From Psychrobacter sp. JCM 18900 (GTDB lineage: Bacteria > Pseudomonadota > Gammaproteobacteria > Pseudomonadales > Moraxellaceae), in NCBI RefSeq assembly GCF_904846625.1, contig NZ_CAJHBL010000005.1, forward strand, positions 1-64,000: a DNA stretch of 64,000 bases. The letters run 5' to 3'. Each line of letters begins with the position of its first letter. Position 1 is the first letter of the stretch. A model generated the notes under the pieces. It did not search any database, had not been told where the DNA came from, and saw nothing but the letters and a program-made list of their open reading frames with translations. This document shows positions 18,580-27,187 of the stretch, one piece after another. Position numbers and translations under genes: made by a program.

Positions 18580-20187
18580 CTAGTCAATAATCAATTGCTC
18601 CAGACCATCTCCTTGCTGCGTTGCAAGATTTGCGACCATCGATAGGGCATGCGCTTGTTGGTCTATTGGTTGTTTTACTGCTTTACCTCTTGATCCTTCA
18701 CGCAACCAATTTTTAGCTATGTCATCGCTGTTTTGACTGCGCTGCTGATTTTGCAAATTATACCAAGCCAAATCATGATGCAAGCTGACCACGTCGCCCA
18801 TAATGAGGAGGGCAGGCGTTGGCAATTGTGCTTGCTCTTGTTTGGCAACAATCGTTGCAAGCGTACCGGTTAATACTTGTTGATTGGGCATACTCGCATT
18901 AGAGACGATAGCAATCGGTGTCTCGCTACTGCGTCCAGCATCAACCAAGCCTTCAGTCAAACGTGCCAGCGAGTGCAGACCCATATAAAATACGACCGTC
19001 TCATCAGTATTTAAGAAGCTCTTAAAGTTACTGTTGGGTGCGCCAGCCTTCAAAAATCCCGTCACAAAACGCACTGATTGTGAATGATCACGATGAGTTA
19101 GCGGAATGCCTGCATAGCTAGCAGCGGCGTTGGCAGCGGTGATGCCTGGTACGACTTGATAAGGTACATTATGTGCTCGTAGGCTCTCTATCTCTTCGCC
19201 GCCACGTCCAAATATAAACGGATCGCCACCTTTTAAACGCACGACACGGCGACCTTGTTTGGCATGATTGACGAGCAGCTCATTGATACCCAACTGTGCG
19301 ACCGTATGATTGCTGCGTTTTTTACCGACGAACACTTTGTCAGCATCACGGCGGCATAAGTCTAAGACCTGCGGTGAGACTAACGCATCATAAAATACCA
19401 CATCTGCTTGTTGCATCAGACGCAATGCTTTAAAGGTCAACAGCTCTGGATCACCCGGGCCTGCGCCTACGATATAGACTTCACCAACGGCTGGTAAGCT
19501 TTTTTCTGACTCTCTAACCGATTCTGTATCGTCGCTTTTCTTACTGATAGCAGCGGCAGTGCTATCCAAATCAGCTTGCAGTTGTGCAGTCGCTTTAGTT
19601 TCATTACCGGCAAACATCAGCTGACTGACTTGGCCTTCAAACGCGCGCTCCCAAAACTGACGACGACCAGTCAGCGTTGGTATCTTGGCTTTTACCTCAC
19701 TGCGGAATTCACCTGCCAGCTTGGCTAATTTTCCATAGCCTTGCGGGATTAATGTCTCAAGGCGTGCCCGTAATAGACGTGCCAATACTGGCGCTTTACC
19801 ATTTGATGAAATACCAATCACAATAGGATTTCTATCGATAATCGCTGGAAAGATAAAATCACATAAATGCGGGGTATCGACCACATTGACTGGAATATTT
19901 AGCTCAGTCGCGTCCGCATGAATCTGGTGATTAAGCGTTTCATCGTCAGTCGCGGCAATAATTACGCGTGCGCCTGACATATGGGTTTTATTATATTCCT
20001 CATAGATAAATTCATGCTTGCTGTCAGTGAGCAAGGCATTTAGCTCGTGACTGATATCGGGTGCAAGTATCGTGATACAGGCGCCTGCACGGCTGAGCAA
20101 ATCAGCTTTACGCAGTGCCACTTCGCCGCCGCCCACGATGAGCACTTTACGGTCTTCTAATTTAAAAAATAGCGGGAAGGTGTTCAT
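18580..20187 (-). CDS. cysG: Siroheme synthase CysG (dehydrogenase/ferrochelatase + methyltransferase)
   Basis: A 535-aa bifunctional enzyme making siroheme, the cofactor of the sulfite reductase encoded at 22813-24504. The N-terminal precorrin-2 dehydrogenase/ferrochelatase half shows KVLIVGGGEVALRKADLL (NAD site), AATDDETLN and GISSNGKAPVLARLLR. The C-terminal uroporphyrinogen-III methyltransferase half starts at about residue 233 with VYIVGAGPGDPELLTFKA and has VVRLKGGDPFIFGRGGEE and VPGITAANAAASYAGIPLTHR. A Ser/Ala-rich linker joins the halves, and a 55-residue tail after the methyltransferase fold is longer than usual. It is the downstream end of the cys region. Confidence 0.96.
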   Translation of the reverse strand: MNTFPLFFKLEDRKVLIVGGGEVALRKADLLSRAGACITILAPDISHELNALLTDSKHEFIYEEYNKTHMSGARVIIAATDDETLNHQIHADATELNIPVNVVDTPHLCDFIFPAIIDRNPIVIGISSNGKAPVLARLLRARLETLIPQGYGKLAKLAGEFRSEVKAKIPTLTGRRQFWERAFEGQVSQLMFAGNETKATAQLQADLDSTAAAISKKSDDTESVRESEKSLPAVGEVYIVGAGPGDPELLTFKALRLMQQADVVFYDALVSPQVLDLCRRDADKVFVGKKRSNHTVAQLGINELLVNHAKQGRRVVRLKGGDPFIFGRGGEEIESLRAHNVPYQVVPGITAANAAASYAGIPLTHRDHSQSVRFVTGFLKAGAPNSNFKSFLNTDETVVFYMGLHSLARLTEGLVDAGRSSETPIAIVSNASMPNQQVLTGTLATIVAKQEQAQLPTPALLIMGDVVSLHHDLAWYNLQNQQRSQNSDDIAKNWLREGSRGKAVKQPIDQQAHALSMVANLATQQGDGLEQLIID

Positions 20188-20434
20188 AATGTCACCATAT
20201 ATTTAATTGTTTATTATAAAAAGGTAGAAAAGATATAAGGAATGCCGCCATTATGAGGTATCACAAGCACACTCTCACCTAGTGAATTGGCATTAGCATA
20301 TTCGTTTTTGTCATGTTAACGATGGTTTTTTGTGAGAAAGGGAATAGGTTTTATGAGACATGATATGCGTACTAGAGGTTTAGAAGGGCATAATTTTATA
20401 TTTTTTAATTCAGAACAATTATGAAGGCATCATA

Positions 20435-21403
20435 ATGAGTCAAAACAATACGTTTAATAGACTAAAAAAATTAAGTACTGTCTTTTTCGGACTGATTTTA
20501 GGGTTGCTAGTTAGTTCAGATGTACTAGCAGAATGCGCGTTGGCTGAAGGTTATAAGTTACCAAATGGGGTTGTATTTGATGAACACTGTGAGTTTGATG
20601 GTGAACTCGCGCCCGTAATAAAAGGTAGTAAGTATGGATTCATCGATAAGCAAGGTGTGATAAAAATACTAACACAGTATGACTTTCCAATTGCTTTTGT
20701 AGAAGGTCTAGGAAGTGTTCATAAGGACAACTTATCCGGATACATTAATATGCAGGGTGAAGTTATTATACCTCTCAAATACAGCCTTACTTATCCATTT
20801 GAAGATAGTTTAGCTGTGGTTGGGGTAGATAATAGAAGAGGAGTCATTGATAAACAGGGACAGATAATTATTCCGATAATGTACGATGATTTAATGGGTT
20901 TTAATGAGGGTTTATCTGCAGTTGAGAACGAAGGGAAGTATGGATACATTGATATTAATAATAAGTTAGTTATTCCTTATGAATATGATTCTACTATTTT
21001 CTTTACAGAAGGCCTAGCAGCGGTTGAAAAAAATGAAAAGTTCGGATTTATAGATAGGCTAAATAATATCGTGATACCCATTGAATATTATAGTGCGACT
21101 TGGTTTTCAGGTGGTTTAGCCGTCGTTAATAATGATGATAAGTTTATGATCATTAATAGGTCGAATCAAGTAGTCAAAGAGCTAGACTATGCAATGGTCT
21201 TCCCCTTCATTAACGGATTAGCACTTGTCTATGATAACGGTAAGCATGGATTTATTGACAAAAATGGTGATGTAGCAATTGAATTAGACTATGATGACAT
21301 TCCATTTATTGATCCTTTTAAAGATGGTACCGCCTATGTCAAAAAAGATGGTGAATGGTTCTACATTAATAGACAAGGTAAACGTGTAGAAAACAAGTTT
21401 TAA
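20435..21403 (+). CDS. Secreted WG-repeat protein
   Basis: A 322-aa protein with a signal peptide (basic RLKK, hydrophobic STVFFGLILGLLVSS, likely cleavage after DVLA). The mature part consists of about seven to eight WG/KWG-type repeats of 30-35 residues with the pattern (K/R)-x-G-(F/Y/V)-I-(D/N)-x(2-4)-G/N followed by (V/I)IP-(I/L)-x-Y (for example KYGFIDKQG, KYGYIDINN, KHGFIDKNG). These repeats form beta-rich folds of unknown specific role. The gene is more AT-rich than its neighbours and sits between two minus-strand cys genes, so horizontal gain is plausible. No partner gene suggests a function. Confidence 0.85.
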   Translation: MSQNNTFNRLKKLSTVFFGLILGLLVSSDVLAECALAEGYKLPNGVVFDEHCEFDGELAPVIKGSKYGFIDKQGVIKILTQYDFPIAFVEGLGSVHKDNLSGYINMQGEVIIPLKYSLTYPFEDSLAVVGVDNRRGVIDKQGQIIIPIMYDDLMGFNEGLSAVENEGKYGYIDINNKLVIPYEYDSTIFFTEGLAAVEKNEKFGFIDRLNNIVIPIEYYSATWFSGGLAVVNNDDKFMIINRSNQVVKELDYAMVFPFINGLALVYDNGKHGFIDKNGDVAIELDYDDIPFIDPFKDGTAYVKKDGEWFYINRQGKRVENKF

Positions 21404-21423
21404 GTCCAATGAAAAGCCGAAAA

Positions 21424-21453
21424 AAGCCCTTTCTTAAATCAAAGAAAGGGCTT
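21424..21453 (-). terminator. Terminator between WG-repeat gene and cysH
   Basis: Perfect 12-bp stem 21424-21435 / 21442-21453 with a 6-nt loop. It lies between convergent genes. The T-rich side is better on the minus strand (ttttcggctttt), favouring cysH, but it may act on both. Confidence 0.75.
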
Positions 21454-21476
21454 CTCAAATTCATAAACAGCTAAAA

Positions 21477-22115
21477 TTACAGCTGAGTATGCAAGCCACA
21501 CTCACGGCTTTCTTCTACTTTCGTTGGATCAAAGTAGTCATGCTCATTTGGTAAGTTGTGCTCTTCTAAGTACACATCCAAATCAGCATCTGTTTTTTCA
21601 AACAATGGTGCTACTTTTAGCACGCCGTCTTTTGACAAGCTAAGCACATCAAGACCTTGACGGAACTCAGTTTGGTCTTTACGAATAGCATTGAACCACA
21701 CATCTGGCTTTAGCTCATCTAACGCACGGCGGAATGGCTCAAGTTTAACTTGCTCTGTGAACTCGTCATGCTGTGGGTTATCGATACCTGGGATGCCATT
21801 CATCGTCGCGTCACGGTGTGCAGCCGTTTGCTTAGGAATATAAGTAACGACATTTAGGTTCAAGTCATGGATAAGCTTGTTGGCAAACTGATAAGTAGCA
21901 TCAGTGTTGTAACCTGAGTCTACCCATAATACCGTGATATCAGGACGCTGTTTGGCAACCAAATGCAAAATCGCTGATTCATACGGACGGAAGTTGGTCG
22001 TGATGATTGGATTTTTTGCTTGAGTCAGTGCCCACTCAACGATTTGCTCAGGTGACTTACCTTGCAGGTCTTGGTTGGCTTGGTCAAGATCTAGATTTGG
22101 GTGTAATTGGCTCAT
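21477..22115 (-). CDS. cysH: Phosphoadenylyl-sulfate (PAPS/APS) reductase, single-cysteine type
   Basis: A 212-aa protein of the PAPS reductase family, reducing activated sulfate to sulfite. Visible: ITTNFRPYESAILHLV (P-loop-like PP motif region), VLWVDSGYNTDATYQFA, LEPFRRAL, WFNAIRKDQTEFRQGL and the C-terminal ECGLHTQL with the catalytic cysteine. That cysteine is the only one in the protein, so the four iron-sulfur ligands of bacterial APS reductases are absent. This fits a thioredoxin-dependent PAPS reductase, or an APS reductase of the cluster-free type. The start at 22115 has a good aaggaac ribosome site. Confidence 0.93.
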   Translation of the reverse strand: MSQLHPNLDLDQANQDLQGKSPEQIVEWALTQAKNPIITTNFRPYESAILHLVAKQRPDITVLWVDSGYNTDATYQFANKLIHDLNLNVVTYIPKQTAAHRDATMNGIPGIDNPQHDEFTEQVKLEPFRRALDELKPDVWFNAIRKDQTEFRQGLDVLSLSKDGVLKVAPLFEKTDADLDVYLEEHNLPNEHDYFDPTKVEESRECGLHTQL

Positions 22116-22199
22116 GATACGTTCCTTAATTGTTGTTAATATAAAAGTGTTGATTAAAAATATTGGGTATTACTATAAAATTAATGGTCAGTGCGACAG

Positions 22200-22820
22200 C
22201 TATGCGACTGAAGGCTCTAACGGTTGTGCAAACATCGGTAAATCTGAAGCGCTTCGACCATCATAGCTACTAGCAAGGGCAGTAAAGGCTTGCTCAATGC
22301 CAAACTTAGAATCGGCTTCTAGGTCATGCTCGCTCAATACAAAGCTATCAACCCCAGTGCGTAGCATATAAGCAATTTGATCGCGGCCAAACGCGCCAGC
22401 CACTCGAATCTCGCCTGTATAACCGATTTGGCGCAGCGTACGTGCAAAGCTAAAGTGACGACCATCAGCGAACTTAGGCACATCAATCACGATAAGTGCG
22501 TGCGTTGATAAGAACTCACTAAGCCCCTCTAGTGCATCAGCGTCAGTATCGGCAGTAACCCACAATCCAAGTCGACTACTGTGCTGTACGATTAACTCAT
22601 AGACTTCTTTGATCAGACCACCAGCTTGTGCGCCTGTCGTATCTAACAGATCAACAAGTGGCACGATGACGTCAGGATTTTCTTGTTTTTGTAGTAGCTC
22701 AAGCAACGTAATGTTAGTCGATACAATGCTCTCTGGCAGTGCATCAGTAGTAAGTACATGCCATGTATCTTGACTGCCGATATCTACGCCATGACTGTCC
22801 AAAACATGGTGATTAGCCAT
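22200..22820 (-). CDS. DUF934 protein, sulfite-reductase-linked
   Basis: A 206-aa protein recognised as DUF934, a family that regularly sits directly after a one-subunit sulfite reductase (cysI) and is presumed to help it, possibly in electron transfer or assembly. Conserved-looking parts: FADGRHFSFARTLRQIGYTGEIRVAGAFGRDQIAYMLRTGVDSF. It has no cysteine, so it is unlikely to hold a metal cluster by Cys. The ATG at 22820 overlaps the cysI stop by 8 nt (ATGGCTAA) and has an excellent aaggagaagg site inside the cysI end, so translation is probably coupled. The longer frame to 22871 is therefore rejected. Confidence 0.88.
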   Translation of the reverse strand: MANHHVLDSHGVDIGSQDTWHVLTTDALPESIVSTNITLLELLQKQENPDVIVPLVDLLDTTGAQAGGLIKEVYELIVQHSSRLGLWVTADTDADALEGLSEFLSTHALIVIDVPKFADGRHFSFARTLRQIGYTGEIRVAGAFGRDQIAYMLRTGVDSFVLSEHDLEADSKFGIEQAFTALASSYDGRSASDLPMFAQPLEPSVA

Positions 22821-24504
22821 AGACCTTCTCCTTAAATGGATCAATACCAACGCGCTCAACCAATTGACCAAAGCTCTCTACATCGTTATCAGTGCTGGCA
22901 CGTAAGTCCACATAGACATCAACGATCTGCTGTATGGTGTTGGCGACCTCAAGGGCAGGCACAGATTTGCCTAAGATTTTGCCAAGTTTGGCGTCGTCGC
23001 TAGAGTTGCCGCCAAGGCTAATCTGATACCAATGTTCGCCTTTTTTATCGACACCCAAGATACCAATATCGCCTGTATGATGGTGCGCACAAGCATTGAT
23101 ACAGCCAGACATGTTCAGGCGAATCTCACCCAAGTCATATAGATAGTCTAAGTCATCGAACTGTTTTTCGATTTGTTCAGCGATGTTGTGCGTCGTTGCA
23201 TTGGCAAGCGAGCAGTAATCCCAACCTGGGCAGACAATCATATCCGTTAGGGTGTTGATGTTTGCGCGCGCTAAATGCAATTCTGATAGTTGCTGCCATA
23301 ACTCATAAAGCTTATTGGTCTGCACATCAGCAAATACTAGATTCTGCTGATAAGTACCCCGTAGCTCACCAAAGCTGTATTTGTCAGACAGGTCAGCCAG
23401 CGCATCCATCTGTGATTCACTGACGTCACCGGATGGTACATATTTACCATCGACTAAACCTGCCTTAAGAGAAATAACCACGGCACGATAGCCAGCTATT
23501 TTGTGCGCTACGGTATTTTGGTTATACCAATTGGCAAAATCTTTATCAGCGCTCAGTTGCTGTTGTAGCTCAGACTGTACTTGTAGTGCGTCGAATGAGA
23601 CATAGTCAGGCTCACTAAAGAAGCTGCTCGCTGTTGCAAAGTTCTCATCAGTCAAAGTAAGTGGGCCGTCTTTGGTGTGAGCTTTCCACTCGGCATTGAC
23701 CAATTTGGCAAAGGCTGGACCGCCCATGCTTTCGACCAAAATTTTGATACGTGATCTGTATTTACTGCCTTTGTCACGGCGACCATGCAAGTTATAGACA
23801 CGCAAGATGGCGTCTAAATAACTCAGCAGATGCTGACGTGGCAAGAATTTATTGATGACTTTACCAAGAACAGGGATACGTCCAAGACCGCCACCAACCA
23901 ATACTTCAAAACCAATCTCACCTTCATCATTGGTCTTTACGTGTAGACCGACATCATGTACTTGGGTTGCTGCACGGTCATCATTGGTGCCGATGACAGC
24001 AATCTTAAATTTACGTGGCAAAAAAGCAAACTCAGGGTGGAAGGTTGACCACTGACGGATAATTTCACAATAAGGACGTGGGTCAGCGATTTCTTCTTTA
24101 TGAATACCAGCATATGGATCGGTGGTGGTATTACGAATACAGTTCCCTGAGGTTTGGATGGCATGCATCTGTACTGAGGCTAATTCAGCCAAAATATCTG
24201 GCACATCTTCTAGTTTTGGCCAGTTCAGCTGAATATTGGTACGCGTCGTGAAGTGTCCATAGCCCTTATCATACTTGCGAGTAATTTCGGCCAATTTGCG
24301 CAACTGGTAGCTGGCAAGCAAACCGTAAGGAATCGCGATACGCAACATTGGCGCATAACGCTGGATGTATAGGCCGTTTTGCAACCGCAGTGGCAAAAAC
24401 TGCTCTTCTGGCAGCTCACCTGCCAAAAACCGCTCGGTTTGGTCGCGAAATTGGGCAACTCGTTCCTCTACCAAAGTCTGGTCAGCGTAATTATATTGAT
24501 ACAT
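22813..24504 (-). CDS. cysI: Sulfite (nitrite/sulfite) reductase hemoprotein
   Basis: A 563-aa siroheme [4Fe-4S] reductase, turning sulfite to sulfide. The cluster/siroheme cysteines are clear: C425-PGWDY-C431 and C468-INA-C472. Other family parts are GHFTTRTNIQLNW, QTSGNCIRNTTTDPYAG, FLPRKFKIAVIG and VGGGLGRIPVLG. No flavoprotein CysJ gene is in the window, so electrons may come from ferredoxin or another donor. The cysI-DUF934-cysH order on one strand, with cysG further downstream, forms a sulfite-reduction unit. Upstream lies a divergent 340-bp region shared with sat. Confidence 0.94.
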   Translation of the reverse strand: MYQYNYADQTLVEERVAQFRDQTERFLAGELPEEQFLPLRLQNGLYIQRYAPMLRIAIPYGLLASYQLRKLAEITRKYDKGYGHFTTRTNIQLNWPKLEDVPDILAELASVQMHAIQTSGNCIRNTTTDPYAGIHKEEIADPRPYCEIIRQWSTFHPEFAFLPRKFKIAVIGTNDDRAATQVHDVGLHVKTNDEGEIGFEVLVGGGLGRIPVLGKVINKFLPRQHLLSYLDAILRVYNLHGRRDKGSKYRSRIKILVESMGGPAFAKLVNAEWKAHTKDGPLTLTDENFATASSFFSEPDYVSFDALQVQSELQQQLSADKDFANWYNQNTVAHKIAGYRAVVISLKAGLVDGKYVPSGDVSESQMDALADLSDKYSFGELRGTYQQNLVFADVQTNKLYELWQQLSELHLARANINTLTDMIVCPGWDYCSLANATTHNIAEQIEKQFDDLDYLYDLGEIRLNMSGCINACAHHHTGDIGILGVDKKGEHWYQISLGGNSSDDAKLGKILGKSVPALEVANTIQQIVDVYVDLRASTDNDVESFGQLVERVGIDPFKEKVYG

Positions 24505-24847
24505 GACGTAATCTCAGTTTTGTTTTTAATCTTAAAATCAGCGACGAAAATGATTTGCGTGTGTAATAGGTTTTATTGCCGTTCGCAATGTAAATAATTC
24601 AGCTATACATCATATAAGCTTGTACCCAGAAACATAAATTCCTTTCAGACATATCCATATCCAAACACAGCATAAATTTTCATAACGAAAGTTAGGTAGC
24701 CTATGCGTAACAAATTTAATGCCCAATCGTTAGTACGCTACTTATTATCTATCGACGGCTTTCTTCTCAGTTTTGTACATTTAATCGCTTTTGCATTTTT
24801 GCTCATCTCTTCCAACCATTCTTTTTATAAGAGGTTTTAATAACTAT
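24505..24847. other. Divergent control region between cysI and sat
   Basis: About 340 bp without a credible gene. By position it should hold both promoters and probably CysB-type activator sites. CysB sites are too degenerate to assign by eye and I did not find a strong -35/-10 pair. Confidence 0.5.
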
Positions 24848-26104
24848 ATGTCTCAAACTCAAAGCCCAACCCAATTCAAATCAAAGCTGGTTCCACCACA
24901 TGGCAGTGCCGAGCTTAAGCCACTATTATTAAACGGTGCAGCACGCGATCAAGCATTAGAGCTTGCCAGCACATTGCCTACCATCACCCTAAGCTCACGT
25001 GAGCGCGGTGATTTAATCATGTTCGGTATTGGTGGTTTTACTCCGTTAAATGGTTTTATGAATCAAGCGGACTGGCAGGGTGTGGTAGACAACATGCGCT
25101 TGCAAAGCGGTGAAAACGCAGGTTTGTTTTGGCCAATTCCTATCACTTTGTCTGCGCCAAAAGAGACTGCAGATGATTTGAGTCAAGGCGACAAAGTAGC
25201 CTTGGTCGCTCAAGATGGCGAAGTCATGGGTATCTTGACGGTAGAAGAGACCTATACCATCGATAAAGAACATGAGTGTCAGCAAGTATTTACGACCACG
25301 GATTCAGAGCATCCAGGCGTACAGCAAGTATTGAACCAAGAAGCCGTCAATGTTGCCGGTAGCGTTGAAGTATTGAGTGAAGGCGAGTTCCCAACGTTAT
25401 ATCCAGAAATCTACAAAACGCCAGCAGAAACACGCGCAATCTTGGATGCTAAAGGCTGGAAAACAGTGGCTGCATTCCAAACGCGTAATCCAATGCACCG
25501 CTCACATGAGTATCTGGCTAAGATTGCGATTGAGATCTGTGATGGTGTGTTGATTCATTCATTATTGGGCGCATTGAAACCTGGCGACATCCCTGCAGAA
25601 GTTCGTCAAGAAGCCATCAAGACCTTGATCGATAACTACTTTAGACAAGATACCGTGATCCAAGCAGGCTATCCGTTGGATATGCGCTATGCTGGCCCAC
25701 GTGAAGCGTTACTACATGCGCTATTCCGTCAAAACTATGGCTGTAGCCATCTGATTGTTGGTCGTGACCATGCGGGTGTCGGCGATTACTACGGTGCGTT
25801 TGATGCGCAAACGATTTTTGAACATGTTGGTAAAGATGACCTTATCACCCAACCGCTCAAAATTGGTTGGACGTTCTGGTGTAATGCTTGTAATGCGATG
25901 GCCTCTGATAAGACTTGCCCGCATGACGCGTCTGAGCACGTTAAAGTATCAGGTACTAAGCTGCGTAAAGCACTATCAGAAGACGAAGATGTACCAGATA
26001 ACTTTAGCCGTCCAGAAGTACTACAGATTCTGCGTGACTACTATGCCGGTATCGCAAAAGAAGAGCGTGCTGAGGTTAAATTAACGGGTGCATCTGCCGT
26101 ATAA
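24848..26104 (+). CDS. sat: Sulfate adenylyltransferase, Sat (monofunctional) type
   Basis: A 418-aa ATP sulfurylase: sulfate + ATP to APS. Motifs: [15 protein letters not shown] (QxRNPxHxxHE, ATP/sulfate binding), [51 protein letters not shown], and the zinc-type cysteines [16 protein letters not shown]. This is the Sat form seen in sulfur oxidisers, fungi and some assimilatory bacteria, not the CysDN heterodimer. It has no fused APS-kinase domain. The frame opens at 24791, but the ATG at 24848 ([10 protein letters not shown]) has an agagg site and the expected start; the longer version would add a spurious hydrophobic leader. Confidence 0.95.
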   Translation: MSQTQSPTQFKSKLVPPHGSAELKPLLLNGAARDQALELASTLPTITLSSRERGDLIMFGIGGFTPLNGFMNQADWQGVVDNMRLQSGENAGLFWPIPITLSAPKETADDLSQGDKVALVAQDGEVMGILTVEETYTIDKEHECQQVFTTTDSEHPGVQQVLNQEAVNVAGSVEVLSEGEFPTLYPEIYKTPAETRAILDAKGWKTVAAFQTRNPMHRSHEYLAKIAIEICDGVLIHSLLGALKPGDIPAEVRQEAIKTLIDNYFRQDTVIQAGYPLDMRYAGPREALLHALFRQNYGCSHLIVGRDHAGVGDYYGAFDAQTIFEHVGKDDLITQPLKIGWTFWCNACNAMASDKTCPHDASEHVKVSGTKLRKALSEDEDVPDNFSRPEVLQILRDYYAGIAKEERAEVKLTGASAV

Positions 26105-26150
26105 AAACAGATCGTCAGTATAAATAACTCGTACTAAGCCAACCATAAAA

Positions 26151-26183
26151 AAGGTGTCAGACTTATTGTCTGGCACCTTTTTG
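26151..26183 (+). terminator. Terminator of sat
   Basis: 12-bp stem with one G-T pair (26151-26162 / 26168-26179), followed by ttttgttttt. Confidence 0.85.
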
Positions 26184-26184
26184 T

Positions 26185-26219
26185 TTTTATCACTACTTTT
26201 GAAATGAAAACACGCCCTA
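26185..26219 (-). repeat. Solo end of a MITE-family element
   Basis: About 35 bp ending in acacgcccta resemble the right end of the complete element at 45975-46148 (shared tttttatcac, aaatga and acacgcccta blocks, with small differences). No matching left end is seen nearby, so it is probably a decayed remnant between sat and the lipoprotein gene. Confidence 0.6.
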
Positions 26220-26239
26220 ACGCATGTTAGCGCTGTCTA

Positions 26240-26827
26240 TTAAATCTCCAAACCTATTGCCAGCTTCTTATATTCTCCAGCAAGCGAGCCACCACCTGAG
26301 CAAAAATAGTTCAGTGCATACTTGTCTGGGCTGTCGATGATGAGCTTGTCGTCTTTAAATTGAAAAAAGGCAGTGCTGTCATTTACCTTTGCCTGAAAAA
26401 TCGTACCGTGAGCGGCATCTTGGCCCATCAATGTCGCCTTACCATCGAAATAACAAGTAGGTTTTTTGATATCGCTGCGTGAGCGAACTTTAATGTCAAT
26501 CTGTCGATCACCATCTGCTCGTACCATCACGCCAACCCAATCATAGCCTTGTGCTCGTTTGTCGTAGTCGGCAGTAGCGTAATCCGCTGAAACCTTGTCT
26601 GTTGAAACTTTATCTGTTGAAAATCTGTCTGCTGAGACATTGGTACCCAAGATATTACTTTCAATAGCTGGCAAAGCAGATGTTGTACTGGCAACTGATT
26701 TAACCGTGCTGTGGCTATCGCTGTTCACAGTGGGCGACATACTATTACAGCCTGTTAAAGTCGCTAGGGTGGAGGTCAACACTATTAGCCCTACAATAGA
26801 ATGAAATTGACGGTATAAAAGAGTCAT
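26240..26827 (-). CDS. Small lipoprotein, unrecognised
   Basis: A 195-aa protein with a lipoprotein signal: basic start, hydrophobic SIVGLIVLTSTLATL and lipobox LTGC. A Ser/Thr/Asp-rich linker follows with four 5-residue repeats (VSADR/FSTDK/VSTDK/VSADY-like). A folded C-terminal part (about 115-195) contains GVMVRADGDRQIDIKVRSR and two cysteines that may pair. I do not recognise the family. The frame extends to a TTG at 26845; the ATG at 26827 is preferred because it has an aaagg site. It is convergent with sat and alone on its strand, so its link to sulfur metabolism is only positional. Confidence 0.75.
   Translation of the reverse strand: MTLLYRQFHSIVGLIVLTSTLATLTGCNSMSPTVNSDSHSTVKSVASTTSALPAIESNILGTNVSADRFSTDKVSTDKVSADYATADYDKRAQGYDWVGVMVRADGDRQIDIKVRSRSDIKKPTCYFDGKATLMGQDAAHGTIFQAKVNDSTAFFQFKDDKLIIDSPDKYALNYFCSGGGSLAGEYKKLAIGLEI
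26583..26642. repeat. Four degenerate 15-bp tandem repeats inside the lipoprotein gene
   Basis: Units of 15 bp start at 26583, 26598, 26613 and 26628 and encode the 5-residue repeats of the linker after the lipobox. The reading frame is kept. Confidence 0.85.
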
Positions 26828-27187
26828 ATAAGGGCCTTTGGTCAAGTAAGAGGGTAATATTTGAATAGTAGCGAGATGATAAAAGTATCATTGATACAGC
26901 AAACTTTATGACGTACGAATAATGGTACAGCCTACCCAAATTATAGTCTACTTAATAAACCTGCCAGCAGTTATGTACCTCCTTTTATGCTTGATGCTGC
27001 AAAACGATTGCTCCTATCACTTATGCCAACTTCACTAGTCGATAAGCTAATTCGTCACTAAGCGTTTGCTATTTATGCTGCTAGCATAGCTTGCATCATC
27101 CCGACAACCGAACTCAAAAGATTGTAGGCTCTGTGATGATGGTCAAGATTTTGACAAAACGCTTCTAATACTTTTATCGAGAGCATC
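26828..27187. other. Intergenic region before the sulfate transporter genes
   Basis: About 360 bp without a credible gene, between divergent units. It presumably carries the promoter of the sulfate-binding protein and transporter genes. I saw no clear terminator or recognisable operator. Confidence 0.45.
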
